A program made the translations under genes and the position numbers. The notes under the pieces are model-generated. The model saw only the letters and a list, made by a program, of their open reading frames with translations, searched no databases and was not told where the DNA came from. DNA of 64,000 nt. It comes from Thalassobius vesicularis. Its GTDB lineage: Bacteria; Pseudomonadota; Alphaproteobacteria; Rhodobacterales; Rhodobacteraceae. Of the stretch, positions 15,719 through 24,663 are shown in pieces (the stretch's first letter is position 1; the number at the start of each line of letters is the position of its first letter). The stretch lies in the NCBI RefSeq assembly GCF_004799325.1, contig NZ_SSMD01000005.1, positions 1 to 64,000 of the forward strand, given 5' to 3'.

Positions 15719-17446
15719 CTATGCGCCGGTGCACTGGCGCAGCAGGCGTCCGATACCGTCGCGCCCGAAGGGGCCGGGGCAGGGGCCGCCGCCCTCACGC
15801 CCGCCCTTGCCGCCAGTCTTGAGGCGAAATCCGCCGGTCGCCCCGTTCAATCCGATCACTGGATGATCGTTGCCGCCAACCCCTATGCCGTGCAGGCCGG
15901 GGCCGATGTGTTGCGCGCCGGGGGCACCGCCGCCGATGCCGCCATCGCCGTGCAGCTGGTGCTGGGCCTGGTCGAGCCGCAATCCTCTGGCCTTGGCGGC
16001 GGGGCCTTCGTGGTCTGGTACGACGCCAGCACCGGCGCGTTAACCACGCTGGACGGTCGCGAAACCGCGCCTTTGGCCGCCACGCCCCGCCTGTTCCACG
16101 ACGAAAACGGCGAGCCGCTGAAATTCTTCGACGCCGTGGTCGGTGGCCGCTCTGTCGGCACCCCCGGCACGCCCGCCTTGCTGTCCGAGCTGCACAAACG
16201 TTGGGGCCGCGCCGACTGGCCCGCGCTGTTTGCCCCCGCCACCACGCTCGCCCGCGAAGGGTTCACCGTGTCCGCCCGCATGGCCCAATCCGTCGCCGCC
16301 GATGCCGAGCGTCTGGCCCGTTTCCCCGCCACCGCCGCCTATTTCCTGCCCGGCGGCCAGCCGGTGCAGGCGGGCGCGACCCTGACCAACCCCGCCTATG
16401 CCGACACGCTGGACACCTTGGCGCAAAACGGCACCGGCGCCTTCTACACCGGCCCCATCGCGCAGGACATCGTGGCCACCGTCCAGAACGCCCCCGGCAA
16501 TCCCGGCGTGCTGTCCGAGCTGGACCTGACCGTCTACACCGTCAAACAGCGCGATCCCGTCTGCGCTCCCTACAAGGCGCTGCAAATCTGCGGCATGGGC
16601 CCGCCGTCCTCGGGCGCGCTGACCGTGGGGCAAATCCTTGGGATGCTCTCGCACCATGACCTCAGCGCCGGCCCGAACGACCCGACCGTGCTGCGTCTGA
16701 TGGGCGACGCCAGCCGTCTGGCCTTTGCTGACCGCGGCCGCTACATGGCCGACGCCGATTTCGTGCCCATGCCCACGGCCGGCCTGCTGGACCCGGCCTA
16801 TCTGGCCACCCGCGCCGCCCTGCTGGGCGACACCCGCCTCGAATCCGCAGACCCCGGCCAGCCCAAATTCGACCACGCCCTCAACTGGGCCGATGATGAG
16901 GCGCTGGAGCTGCCCTCCACCTCGCACATCTCGATCGTCGACCAATATGGCAACGCCCTGTCGATGACGACGACGATCGAGAACGGCTTCGGCTCGCGCC
17001 TTTTCGTGCGAGGCTTCCTGCTGAATAACGAGCTGACGGACTTCTCCTTCCGCTCGCATAAGGACGGGTTGCCCATCGCCAACCGGGTCGAGCCGGGCAA
17101 GCGTCCGCGCTCCTCCATGTCCCCGACCATCGTGATGCGGGACGGCAAGCCCGTTCTGGTCACCGGCAGCCCCGGCGGGTCGATGATCATCGGGTTCGTC
17201 GCCAACTCCATCCTCGCCTGGGCCGAATGGGGGATGGACGTGCAACAGGCGATCAGCCTGCCGCACCGGATCAACCGCTTCGGCCGCTACGATATCGAGG
17301 ACGCCGAAACCGCCCCCGCTTTGGAGGCGCAGGGCTACACCGTCAAAACCGGCCCAATGACCTCGGGCCTTGGCACAATCGAAATCGGCCCGCGCCTGTC
17401 TGGCGGGGCCGATCCACGCCGCGAGGGCGTCGTTCTGGGCGAGTAA
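15680..17446 (+). CDS. ggt: Gamma-glutamyltransferase
   Basis: A 588-aa exported N-terminal-nucleophile hydrolase that would cleave or transfer gamma-glutamyl groups, as in glutathione breakdown. Residues 1-20 are a signal peptide (MKRVLTASFVGLFLCAGALA). Family motifs include LGGGAFVVWYD and TLDGRETAP. The autocleavage and nucleophile Thr414 lies in STSHISIVDQYGNA. PTIVMRDGKPVLVTGSPGGS marks the small subunit. The length equals the usual bacterial enzyme. AAGGA lies upstream of the ATG, but both are affected by the overlapping terminator hairpin. Confidence 0.93.
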   Translation: MKRVLTASFVGLFLCAGALAQQASDTVAPEGAGAGAAALTPALAASLEAKSAGRPVQSDHWMIVAANPYAVQAGADVLRAGGTAADAAIAVQLVLGLVEPQSSGLGGGAFVVWYDASTGALTTLDGRETAPLAATPRLFHDENGEPLKFFDAVVGGRSVGTPGTPALLSELHKRWGRADWPALFAPATTLAREGFTVSARMAQSVAADAERLARFPATAAYFLPGGQPVQAGATLTNPAYADTLDTLAQNGTGAFYTGPIAQDIVATVQNAPGNPGVLSELDLTVYTVKQRDPVCAPYKALQICGMGPPSSGALTVGQILGMLSHHDLSAGPNDPTVLRLMGDASRLAFADRGRYMADADFVPMPTAGLLDPAYLATRAALLGDTRLESADPGQPKFDHALNWADDEALELPSTSHISIVDQYGNALSMTTTIENGFGSRLFVRGFLLNNELTDFSFRSHKDGLPIANRVEPGKRPRSSMSPTIVMRDGKPVLVTGSPGGSMIIGFVANSILAWAEWGMDVQQAISLPHRINRFGRYDIEDAETAPALEAQGYTVKTGPMTSGLGTIEIGPRLSGGADPRREGVVLGE

Positions 17447-17453
17447 GCCGCGC

Positions 17454-18362
17454 TCAGCGGTGCTTGATGAACGTCCCGGCCTGCAATTCGCGGAAGGCCT
17501 GACGCAGCTCATCCTGCGTGTTCATCACGATGGGGCCGTGCCACGCGACAGGCTCTTGGATCGGGCGGCCGCTCATCAGCAGGAAGCGAATGCCCTCATC
17601 CCCGGCCTGAACCGTGATCTCGTCGCCCGCGCCGAACCGAACCAAGGTGCGGTTGCCGGTCTGGTCGCGAATGTTCAGCTCTTGACCGCGATATTCCTTC
17701 TCGACCTTGATGCCGACCGGATCGGAGGCATCCCGGAACGTGCCCGAGCCGGCAAACACATAGGCCAGCGCGTTCGAGCGCGTGTCCACCGGCAGCACCT
17801 TGCGCCGTCCGGCAGGCACCGAGACATCCAGCAGCATCGGGTTGGCCGCGATGCCATCCACCGGGCCTTTCTTGCCCCAGAAGCTGCCGATGATCACCTT
17901 GACGGTGGTGCCGTCGTCGTCACCCTCGATCGGAATATCGGCGCCGCCGATGTCCTGATAGCGCGGATCGGTCATCTTCAGCGCCGAGGGCAGGTTGGCC
18001 CACAGCTGGAACCCGTGCATCCGCCCCTTGGCATCGCCCGAGGGCATTTCCTGGTGCACGATCCCTGATCCGGCGGTCATCCACTGGACCGAACCCGCGC
18101 CCAGCAGGCCCTTATTGCCCAGGCTGTCGGAATGCTCGACCTGCCCTTCGAGGACATAGGTGATCGTCTCGATCCCGCGATGCGGGTGCCACGGAAAGCC
18201 CTTGGAGTAGAGCCGCGGATCATCATTTCGGAAATCGTCCATCATCAGGAACGGGTCGGTCAGTGTGGGATCGCCGAAGCCGAACACGCGATGCAGGTGA
18301 ACGCCTGCGCCCTCCATCGTGGGCTGGGCGCGGCTGGTGGCGGCGACGGGTCTGAAAGTCAT
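17454..18362 (-). CDS. Pirin family protein
   Basis: A 302-aa double-cupin protein. The metal-binding residues are visible in HPHRGIETI (two His) and later HQEMPSG (His and Glu), as in human pirin and the E. coli quercetinase YhhW. The C-terminal cupin (residues about 180-285) is typical of the family. Biochemical role is uncertain; some members act on quercetin. It is convergent with ggt, with 7 nt between stops. Confidence 0.92.
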   Translation of the reverse strand: MTFRPVAATSRAQPTMEGAGVHLHRVFGFGDPTLTDPFLMMDDFRNDDPRLYSKGFPWHPHRGIETITYVLEGQVEHSDSLGNKGLLGAGSVQWMTAGSGIVHQEMPSGDAKGRMHGFQLWANLPSALKMTDPRYQDIGGADIPIEGDDDGTTVKVIIGSFWGKKGPVDGIAANPMLLDVSVPAGRRKVLPVDTRSNALAYVFAGSGTFRDASDPVGIKVEKEYRGQELNIRDQTGNRTLVRFGAGDEITVQAGDEGIRFLLMSGRPIQEPVAWHGPIVMNTQDELRQAFRELQAGTFIKHR

Positions 18363-18526
18363 GGGGGCGCTCCTTTGTCGTTGCCCCTAATCTGGGGCAT
18401 CGGGGGCGAAAATCAAAGAGGCGGGAATGCGCGTGGTTCTGTGCGTGGGTGCACAGAGGTGGGGCGTACGGTTTTTGGCGGGAATCGTACGATTTCGGGG
18501 GTTAAGCCTGTGTGAAGCCCGCGTTT

Positions 18527-18587
18527 GGGGGCGCTGCCCCCGCCGCCCTGCGGGCGACTCCCCCGGGATATTTTCAAAAAGAAGAAG
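18527..18587 (+). repeat. Rhodobacteral palindromic repeat, copy A (intergenic)
   Basis: A GGGGGCGCTGCCCCC hairpin head is followed by a second small hairpin (CCGCCCTGCGGGCG), CTCCCCCGGGATATTTT and AAAAAGAAGAAG. The same layout occurs inside xdhB and twice near 48.2 kb, with related copies near 27.8 and 57.9 kb. Here it lies in the 240-nt gap between the pirin gene and panB, which has no gene. Two CGTACG sites also occur in this gap (18466 and 18486). Confidence 0.7.
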
Positions 18588-18603
18588 CCCGGGGGAGGGC
18601 GCG

Positions 18604-19413
18604 TTATTTGTAGGTTTGTTCGGGCCCGGGGAAGGCGCGGGATTTGACATCGGTGGCGTAGTCGCTGACGGCCTTTTCGATGGCGGGGCCCAAGGTGCCG
18701 TAAACCTTGACGAATTTCGGCGTCCATTCGTTCAGGCCCAGCATGTCCTCGAGCACGAGGATCTGGCCGTCGCAGTCGGCAGAGGCGCCGATGCCGATGG
18801 TGGGGATGGGGATTTGCTTGGTGATGCGGGCGGCGAGCGGTTCGACCATGCCTTCGAGGACGATGGCGAAAGCGCCCGCTTCGGTGACGGCTTTGGCGTC
18901 CGCTTCGTGCAGCGGCCAGCTGTATTCGTCGCGGCCCTGGGTCTTGAAGCCCCCCATCGTGTGGGTGGACTGGGGGGTAAGCCCAATATGTGCCATGACG
19001 GGGATGCCGCGCTCGGTCAGGAAGCGGATCGTGTCGGCCATGCGTGCGCCGCCTTCGAGCTTGACCGCGCCGCAGTTGGTTTCCTGCATGATGCGCGCGG
19101 CGTTGCGAAAGGCGATTTGCGGGCTTTCCTCGTAGGTGCCGAAGGGCATGTCGACGACGACCAGCGCGCGTTCGGTGCCGCGTACGACGGCGCGGCCATG
19201 CATGATCATCAGGTCCAGCGAGACGCCGAGCGTGCTGTCCATGCCGTGCATCACCATGCCCAGACTGTCGCCCACCAGGATGAAATCGGCGTATTTGTCG
19301 ACGATGGCGGCGGTGTGCGCGTGGTAGCTGGTCAGCGAGACGATCGGCTCGCCCCCCTTGCGGGCGCGGATTTGCGGGACGGTGGTGCGGCGGATCTTGG
19401 TCTGGATGCTCAT
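18604..19413 (-). CDS. panB: 3-methyl-2-oxobutanoate hydroxymethyltransferase
   Basis: A 269-aa ketopantoate hydroxymethyltransferase: transfers a hydroxymethyl group from 5,10-methylene-THF to 2-oxoisovalerate, the first step of pantothenate synthesis. Conserved blocks include [25 protein letters not shown] split around residue 30, [25 protein letters not shown] and GHIGLTPQS-like [15 protein letters not shown]. Its ATG overlaps the panC stop as ATGA, so the pair is translated together. Confidence 0.96.
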   Translation of the reverse strand: MSIQTKIRRTTVPQIRARKGGEPIVSLTSYHAHTAAIVDKYADFILVGDSLGMVMHGMDSTLGVSLDLMIMHGRAVVRGTERALVVVDMPFGTYEESPQIAFRNAARIMQETNCGAVKLEGGARMADTIRFLTERGIPVMAHIGLTPQSTHTMGGFKTQGRDEYSWPLHEADAKAVTEAGAFAIVLEGMVEPLAARITKQIPIPTIGIGASADCDGQILVLEDMLGLNEWTPKFVKVYGTLGPAIEKAVSDYATDVKSRAFPGPEQTYK

Positions 19414-20258
19414 GGTTGGATAACCCTTTGGTCAATCAGCAAAATTTCACCGAACTGGACAGAGATCATGATCGCCAGCGGTTCGCGAAGGGGGCCATGC
19501 AGATAGTCCAGAGAGGTCGCGTGCACCGTGTCCAGACCGCGCAATGCGGCGCGGGGTTCGGCGCGGATCGTGTCTTCGATGATGTCGCGGATGTCCTCGA
19601 CCGTGGTGCCGGGCTGGGCGGCCAGTGCCTGGGCGGCGTCCAGCGATTGGCTGAGGACGGTGGCGGCCAGCCGGTCGGCGGGGGACAGGCGCACGTTGCG
19701 CGACGACATCGCCAGCCCGTCGGCTTCGCGCACGGTGGGACCGCCAAGGATGCGGATGGGGAAATGCAGGTCGCGGACCATCTGTTTGATGACCTGAAAC
19801 TGCTGGTAATCCTTTTCGCCAAACACCGCGACATCAGGCTGCACGATGTTGAACAGGCGGGCCACCACCGAGGACACGCCGCGGAAGTGGCCGGGGCGGA
19901 CCTTTCCGTGTAACATATTGGCAAGTCTGGTGGTTTCCACGATAGTTTCGTCGCCTTCGGGGTACATGGCCGTCACCTCGGGCAGAAAAACCAGGTCGAC
20001 GCCGGCCCCTTCGAGCAGCGCCAGATCGCGGGCTTCGTCACGGGGATAGGCGTCCAGATCGGCCGCTTCGCCGAATTGCGTCGGGTTCACGAAGATCGAC
20101 ACCACGCATGCCCCGGCCTCAGCCTGGGCGCGGGCGACCAGCGACAGGTGGCCGTCATGCAAAAAGCCCATCGTGGGCACGAATCCGATCGCCTTGCCTT
20201 GGGCGCGCAGGGCTGTGATGGCGCTGCGGGTTTCGGCGATGGTGCGGCAGATTTGCAT
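19410..20258 (-). CDS. panC: Pantothenate synthetase
   Basis: A 282-aa ATP-dependent ligase joining pantoate and beta-alanine. The nucleotide-binding HIGH-type motif is [32 protein letters not shown] and [16 protein letters not shown] complete the active site; [12 protein letters not shown] is the KMSKS-type loop. It is the first gene of the panC-panB pair. The promoter region holds an 18-bp inverted repeat at 20285-20302. Confidence 0.97.
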   Translation of the reverse strand: MQICRTIAETRSAITALRAQGKAIGFVPTMGFLHDGHLSLVARAQAEAGACVVSIFVNPTQFGEAADLDAYPRDEARDLALLEGAGVDLVFLPEVTAMYPEGDETIVETTRLANMLHGKVRPGHFRGVSSVVARLFNIVQPDVAVFGEKDYQQFQVIKQMVRDLHFPIRILGGPTVREADGLAMSSRNVRLSPADRLAATVLSQSLDAAQALAAQPGTTVEDIRDIIEDTIRAEPRAALRGLDTVHATSLDYLHGPLREPLAIMISVQFGEILLIDQRVIQP

Positions 20259-20284
20259 TCAGGGGGCCTCCCTCTGGCAAGAAG

Positions 20285-20302
20285 TACCGTATATTTACGG
20301 TA
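20285..20302. promoter_or_regulatory. 18-bp inverted repeat between panC and the flavoprotein gene
   Basis: TACCGTA and TACGGTA are separated by TATT: perfect 7-bp arms in an AT-rich patch. It lies 27 nt upstream of panC and 142 nt upstream of the divergent flavoprotein start, so it could control either or both. Confidence 0.5.
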
Positions 20303-20443
20303 TGTTCTGCGCTGCGGCAAGCCGGTTTCGTGGATTTGTGACGCCGTGTCGGTTTCGCGCTATCATGGGTCGGCTGGTGCCAGCGGGGGGCGTGGCAATC
20401 GGTAAACATCTGGCAAAACACACGCATCCGGAGTCGTCTGCGC

Positions 20444-22945
20444 ATGAAAACCCATGTCAAAGCCCTGGTCGTCGGCGGTGGCGCCGTCGGCACCTCGATC
20501 GCCTATCACCTGGCCCGTGCGGGCTGGTCGGATGTGATGCTGCTGGAGCGGGACGAGCTGACCTCGGGCAGCACCTGGCACGCCGCTGGCCTGCTGCCGC
20601 TGTTCAACATGAGCTTTGCGACCACCCACATCCACAAATACTCGGTCGAGTTCTATAAGACGCTGGAGGCTGAAACCGGCCTGAATGCGGGCTTTTCCAT
20701 CGTCGGCAACCTGCGTATGGCGCAGACCCAGGCGCGGATGGACGAATATATGGTCTACGCCACCACGGCGGAAACCTGCGGCGTGCCTTACGAATGGCTG
20801 ACCGCCGCGCAGATCAAGGAACGCTGGCCGCTGGTCAACACCACCGACCTGAAGGGCGCGATCTATCACCCGACCGACGGCTACATCAACCCGGCTGACG
20901 TCACGATGGCGATGGCCAAGGGCGCGCGTCAGCGCGGCGTGATGATCGAGCGCAAATGGCAGGTCGACGGCTACGAATGGACCGGCAGCGAATGGCGCGT
21001 GACCGTCACCAAGATGGTCGAGCGTGGCGGCAACCTGGTGCCGTCCGAGGAGCAGCAGGTCATTACCGCTGAACACGTCGTCACCGCCACCGGCAACCAC
21101 GCGCAGCGCACCGCCAAACTGTTGGGCATCAAGATCCCCGCGATCCCGGTCGAGCACCAGTTCATCGTGACCGAACCCGACCCCGCGCTGGTCGAATACC
21201 GCAAGACCCACGGCGAGCACCCCGTTCTGCGCGACGCCGACGCCAAGTGGTACGTCCGCGAGGAACGCGGCGGCTGGATTCTGGGCCCTTACGAACGCAA
21301 CGCCCCGGCGCGCTTTGCCTATGGCGTGCCTGACAGCTTCCGCGCCGACCTGTTCCCGCTGGATCTGGAGCGGATCGAAGAAGAATACATGTCGATGATC
21401 CACCGGCTCCCGTCCTCGGAAACCGTTGGTTTGAAAGACGATTTCAACGGCCCGATCTGCTATACCCCCGACGGCAACCCGCTGGTCGGCCCCGCACCGG
21501 GCCTGCGCAACATGTGGCTGGCCGAGGGCTTCAGCTTCGGGATCACCGCCGCGGGTGGCACCGGCTATTACCTGGCCCAGCAGATGGTCGAGGGCGAGGC
21601 CGAGATCGACATGGCCTCGCTGGACCCCAAGCGTTACGGCAGCTGGATGACCACCGAATACGCGGTGAAAAAGAACGAGGAATGCTACGAGCACGTCTTC
21701 ATCCTGCACCATCCCGACGAAGAACGCGAAGCCGCCCGCCCGCTGCGCACCGCGCCGGTCTATGACCGCCAAAAGGCGCTGGGTGCGCAATTCGGCTGCG
21801 TGAACGGCTGGGAACGCCCGAACTACTACGGCCCCGTCGATGCGCCCGAAGATTTCGACCACAACGCGCGCTCGTTCCGCCGTGGCGGCTGGTGGCAATA
21901 CGCCGTGGACGAGGCCAAGGCGATCCGCGAAGGCGTCGGCATGATCGACGCCACCGCCTTTACCAAGCACATCGTCAAAGGCCCCGGCGCGACCCAGTTC
22001 CTGGACTGGTTCACCTGCAACAAGCTGCCCAAGGTCGGCCGCATCAACCTGACCTACGCGCTGACCTCGGCCGGGACCACCCGCACCGAATACACCATCG
22101 TGCGGCGGGCCGAGAACGAGTACTACCTCGTCTCTGCCGGGGCCTGGACGGCCTATGACGCCGATTACCTGCGCAAGGCCGCCGAAGATAAGGCCGCCGA
22201 GTTCGGCTATATCGAGATCCAGGACGTGACCACCCAATACGGCGTTTTCGCCGTGGCTGGCCCGAAATCGCGCGACCTGCTCAAGGAACTGATCCGCGAC
22301 GCCGAGCCGGAAACCGCCCTGTCGAACAAGCGTTTCCCCTGGCTGTCCTCGCGCCGGATCGAGCTGGGTATGTGCCCGGTCGATGCCATCCGCGTGGCCT
22401 ATACGGGCGAACTGGGCTGGGAATTGCACCACCCGATCGAGATGCAGCGCTACCTGTGGGAACAGCTGATGGCTGCCGGTGAAAAGCACGGCCTGAAACT
22501 GGTCGGCGCACGCGCCCAGAACTGGCTGCGTCAGGAGAAATCCTATCGCGCCTTCGGCAACGAACTGGGCCGCGACGCCACACCGGCCGAGGCCGATCTG
22601 CCGCGCTTCATCGACCTTGAAAAGGACTTCCACGGCAAGGACGCGATGTTGGCCAAGGGTATTCGCAGCAAGTGCTGCACCCTGCTGATCGACGGACCCG
22701 CGGATGCCGATCCGTGGGGCCGCGAGGCGCTGTATCTGCCGGACGGCACCCGCGTCGGGCGCCTGACCTCGGGCGGCTACTCGGTCGCCTTCGGCAAAAG
22801 CATCGGCATGGGTTATGTCCGCCCCGATCTGGCGATCGAAGGCACCAAGCTAAAGGTCAAGATGCTGGATCAGTTGTGGGATGCGACTGTCACCTGCGAC
22901 AGCCCATACGACCCCTCGAACGCCACCATCCGCAAGGACGGCTGA
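20444..22945 (+). CDS. FAD-dependent dimethylglycine/sarcosine dehydrogenase-like protein with GcvT domain
   Basis: An 833-aa two-part enzyme. The N-terminal half (residues 1-390) is a DAO-type flavoprotein with the dinucleotide motif VVGGGAVGTSIAYHLARAG and STWHAAGL, where His46 is the position of covalent FAD attachment in dimethylglycine and sarcosine dehydrogenases. The C-terminal half (about 430-833) is a GcvT/aminomethyltransferase-type folate-binding domain that would capture the released one-carbon unit on tetrahydrofolate. The likely substrate is an N-methylated glycine from glycine betaine breakdown; other N-methyl amines are possible. It is followed by a strong terminator. Confidence 0.88.
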   Translation: MKTHVKALVVGGGAVGTSIAYHLARAGWSDVMLLERDELTSGSTWHAAGLLPLFNMSFATTHIHKYSVEFYKTLEAETGLNAGFSIVGNLRMAQTQARMDEYMVYATTAETCGVPYEWLTAAQIKERWPLVNTTDLKGAIYHPTDGYINPADVTMAMAKGARQRGVMIERKWQVDGYEWTGSEWRVTVTKMVERGGNLVPSEEQQVITAEHVVTATGNHAQRTAKLLGIKIPAIPVEHQFIVTEPDPALVEYRKTHGEHPVLRDADAKWYVREERGGWILGPYERNAPARFAYGVPDSFRADLFPLDLERIEEEYMSMIHRLPSSETVGLKDDFNGPICYTPDGNPLVGPAPGLRNMWLAEGFSFGITAAGGTGYYLAQQMVEGEAEIDMASLDPKRYGSWMTTEYAVKKNEECYEHVFILHHPDEEREAARPLRTAPVYDRQKALGAQFGCVNGWERPNYYGPVDAPEDFDHNARSFRRGGWWQYAVDEAKAIREGVGMIDATAFTKHIVKGPGATQFLDWFTCNKLPKVGRINLTYALTSAGTTRTEYTIVRRAENEYYLVSAGAWTAYDADYLRKAAEDKAAEFGYIEIQDVTTQYGVFAVAGPKSRDLLKELIRDAEPETALSNKRFPWLSSRRIELGMCPVDAIRVAYTGELGWELHHPIEMQRYLWEQLMAAGEKHGLKLVGARAQNWLRQEKSYRAFGNELGRDATPAEADLPRFIDLEKDFHGKDAMLAKGIRSKCCTLLIDGPADADPWGREALYLPDGTRVGRLTSGGYSVAFGKSIGMGYVRPDLAIEGTKLKVKMLDQLWDATVTCDSPYDPSNATIRKDG

Positions 22946-22955
22946 CCACCCAAAG

Positions 22956-22977
22956 CGCCCCCGAAAGGGGGCGTTTT
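22956..22977 (+). terminator. Rho-independent terminator of the flavoprotein gene
   Basis: CGCCCCC (22956-22962), GAAA tetraloop, GGGGGCG (22967-22973), then TTTT, 11 nt after the stop. Confidence 0.93.
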
Positions 22978-23127
22978 GCTTTGCGCGCTTTGACGGGGAT
23001 CAACGCAACGCATTCCAATCTCTGCAACAATTACGACTGCGGGGCGGTTTTTTTGCCTCGCATCCAAGGGTCTGGGGGACGGGCCGCGAGGGGTCGTCTG
23101 GTCAGACCTGATCGGAGGAGACTTGGA

Positions 23128-23439
23128 ATGAAAACGATTTTCGCAGCTGTAATTGGTGTCGTGAGTGTTTTTGGCGCAGGAATGGCCAGCGCCGAGGGAA
23201 GTTTGCCCGACAAGCTGAAGAGTTTCGCGTCGGACGGATCTTATCAGCTGGCGCAAAGCTGTCCGTATACCGGCACCGTGCCGTGCCCCCCGGGGCCTTA
23301 TGGTCCGGGCGGGTGCTATAAACCGGCCTATGCCGAGTGCAAGGGCGGTCTGATCTGCACCGGTGGGATGAAGGTCTGCGTGCCGTCCAACGGTGGCCCG
23401 GCGTTCTGCTATGCCCCGCAAAATGGCGGGTGCCGCTGA
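23128..23439 (+). CDS. Small exported cysteine-rich protein, unknown
   Basis: 103 aa. Residues 1-22 are a signal peptide (MKTIFAAVIGVVSVFGAGMASA). The mature part (about 80 aa) is Gly/Pro/Cys-rich with eight Cys, enough for four disulfides (SCPYTGTVPCPPG, GGCYKP, AECKGGLIC, KVCVPS, AFCYAP, GGCR). No family recognised. GGAGGAG precedes the ATG by eight bases and a terminator follows, so it is a single-gene unit. The periplasm or exterior is the inferred location. Confidence 0.75.
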   Translation: MKTIFAAVIGVVSVFGAGMASAEGSLPDKLKSFASDGSYQLAQSCPYTGTVPCPPGPYGPGGCYKPAYAECKGGLICTGGMKVCVPSNGGPAFCYAPQNGGCR

Positions 23440-23445
23440 AACGAC

Positions 23446-23472
23446 AACGGCGGCCTTTCGGGGCCGCCGTTT
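23446..23472 (+). terminator. Terminator after the Cys-rich protein gene
   Basis: AACGGCGGCC (23446-23455) pairs with GGCCGCCGTT (23462-23471), with a TTT stretch following. It starts 7 nt past the stop. Confidence 0.85.
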
Positions 23473-23493
23473 ACATTTGGTAAGGGCAGGGGA

Positions 23494-23832
23494 TCAGCCC
23501 GCCGCAATCTCGTCATAGCATTCCAGGGCTTTCGCCGCATACATCATGGCGGGGCCGCCGCCCATCTGGATGGTCATGGCCAGCACGTCGGCCACTTCTT
23601 CGCGGGTTGCGCCAGCGCGGATCAGGGTCTCGACGTGCAGCACGATGCAGGCTTCGCAGCGTTGCGAGACGGCGATGCCAAGCGCGACGAATTCCTTGGT
23701 CTTGAATTCCAGCGTACCGCCTTCTTTGACGGCCTTGCCCAAGGCGCCGAACGCTTTGGTGGTGTCGGGGATGGTCTTGTTCAGGGTGCGCAGTTGATCG
23801 CGGGTGCTGTTTAGCTTGTCGGTCCAGCTCAT
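23494..23832 (-). CDS. Carboxymuconolactone decarboxylase / AhpD-like protein
   Basis: A 112-aa small protein of the CMD superfamily. The AhpD-type redox motif CxxC...H is present as RCEACIVLHVE, so a thiol peroxidase-linked reductase role is more likely than decarboxylation. The length fits the single-domain family, which forms oligomers. An FNR-like site lies 57-70 nt upstream. Confidence 0.9.
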   Translation of the reverse strand: MSWTDKLNSTRDQLRTLNKTIPDTTKAFGALGKAVKEGGTLEFKTKEFVALGIAVSQRCEACIVLHVETLIRAGATREEVADVLAMTIQMGGGPAMMYAAKALECYDEIAAG

Positions 23833-23889
23833 ATTCGGGTCCTTTGATGTTTCCTGACCCGGTCAGACCATGCCCGGCGGCACTTGGCC

Positions 23890-23903
23890 TTGATCCTGAT
23901 CAG
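23890..23903. promoter_or_regulatory. FNR-like site
   Basis: TTGATCCTGATCAG matches the FNR/FnrL consensus TTGAT-N4-ATCAA at nine of ten defined positions. It lies in the gap between the AhpD-like gene and the DUF938 gene, upstream of the former. No footprint or second site is visible; chance occurrence is possible. Confidence 0.35.
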
Positions 23904-23925
23904 ATCGACCAAAATTGCCGCAGCG

Positions 23926-24567
23926 TCAGGGTTTGCGCGCGATGAAGCACATGTTGTTCGCGGGCATTTCCAGAACCTGCACCAGCTCCAGCCAGTTTTC
24001 GTGGATCCAGTCGATCACGTCCCAGTCGTCCTTGTAGCCGATGGCCGGGTTCTGGGCGCGCAGGGCGGCATCGAAATCGGCATCGCCTTGCGAGGTCGTC
24101 TCGCCATCCCGCAGGAACGGACCGTACAGAACAAAGCGCCCGCCAGGGGCCAAGGCCTGCGCCACCTCGGCGATCAGGGTCTTGGCGGCGGGTTCGGGGA
24201 TCAGGTGCAGCAGGTTGACCAGCAGGATCAGATCCTTGCCGCCCAGCGTGGCCGACCAGCCGGGGGCGGTCGCGTCTAGGTCGATGGCGGGCTTGATGTT
24301 CGGCGCCCCCTGCGCATGCGCATCGATCGAGCGGCGCCGCTCGGGCGCGGGGTCGCTGGGCTGCCAGATCAGGCCGGGCAGACGCCGGGCAAGGGCGGCG
24401 ACGTGCTCTCCGGTGCCGGACGCGATTTCCAGCGCCTCGCCGGATTCGGGCGCATGAGCCGCCACGACATCCGCAATCGGCCCCAGATTGCGCGCAGCGG
24501 CGGGGGCGTACATGCGTCCGTCGGGGCCAGTGTCGGCTTGCGAATGGATCGGGGGTGTTTTGCTCAT
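23926..24567 (-). CDS. DUF938 family methyltransferase-like protein
   Basis: A 213-aa class I SAM-dependent methyltransferase fold of the DUF938 family. Motif I is ALEIASGTGEHVAALARRLP; LLVNLLHLIPEPAAKTLIAEVAQALAPGG covers motifs III-IV; YGPFLRDGETTSQGDADFDAAL is characteristic of DUF938. Substrate unknown. It shares direction with the AhpD-like gene, 93 nt away. Confidence 0.88.
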   Translation of the reverse strand: MSKTPPIHSQADTGPDGRMYAPAAARNLGPIADVVAAHAPESGEALEIASGTGEHVAALARRLPGLIWQPSDPAPERRRSIDAHAQGAPNIKPAIDLDATAPGWSATLGGKDLILLVNLLHLIPEPAAKTLIAEVAQALAPGGRFVLYGPFLRDGETTSQGDADFDAALRAQNPAIGYKDDWDVIDWIHENWLELVQVLEMPANNMCFIARKP

Positions 24568-24613
24568 CCTCTTGGGATGACATGGCTGGGCGCGTCACGC
24601 AACTGCCGCAACG

Positions 24614-24639
24614 AAAAAGCCCCGCCGAATGGGCGGGGC
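24614..24639 (-). terminator. Terminator of the xdh / purine-transporter unit
   Basis: On the minus strand GCCCCGCC pairs with GGCGGGGC around a four-base loop and is followed by TTTTT (the A run 24614-24618). It lies 24 nt past the stop of the binding-protein gene. Confidence 0.93.
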
Positions 24640-24663
24640 TGATCCGTGGTCGGATGGACCTGC

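Noticed and set aside
18363-18603. Possible small gene in the gap before panB
   Set aside because: Frames here are short and cross the palindromic repeat; no ribosome site or conserved peptide was seen.
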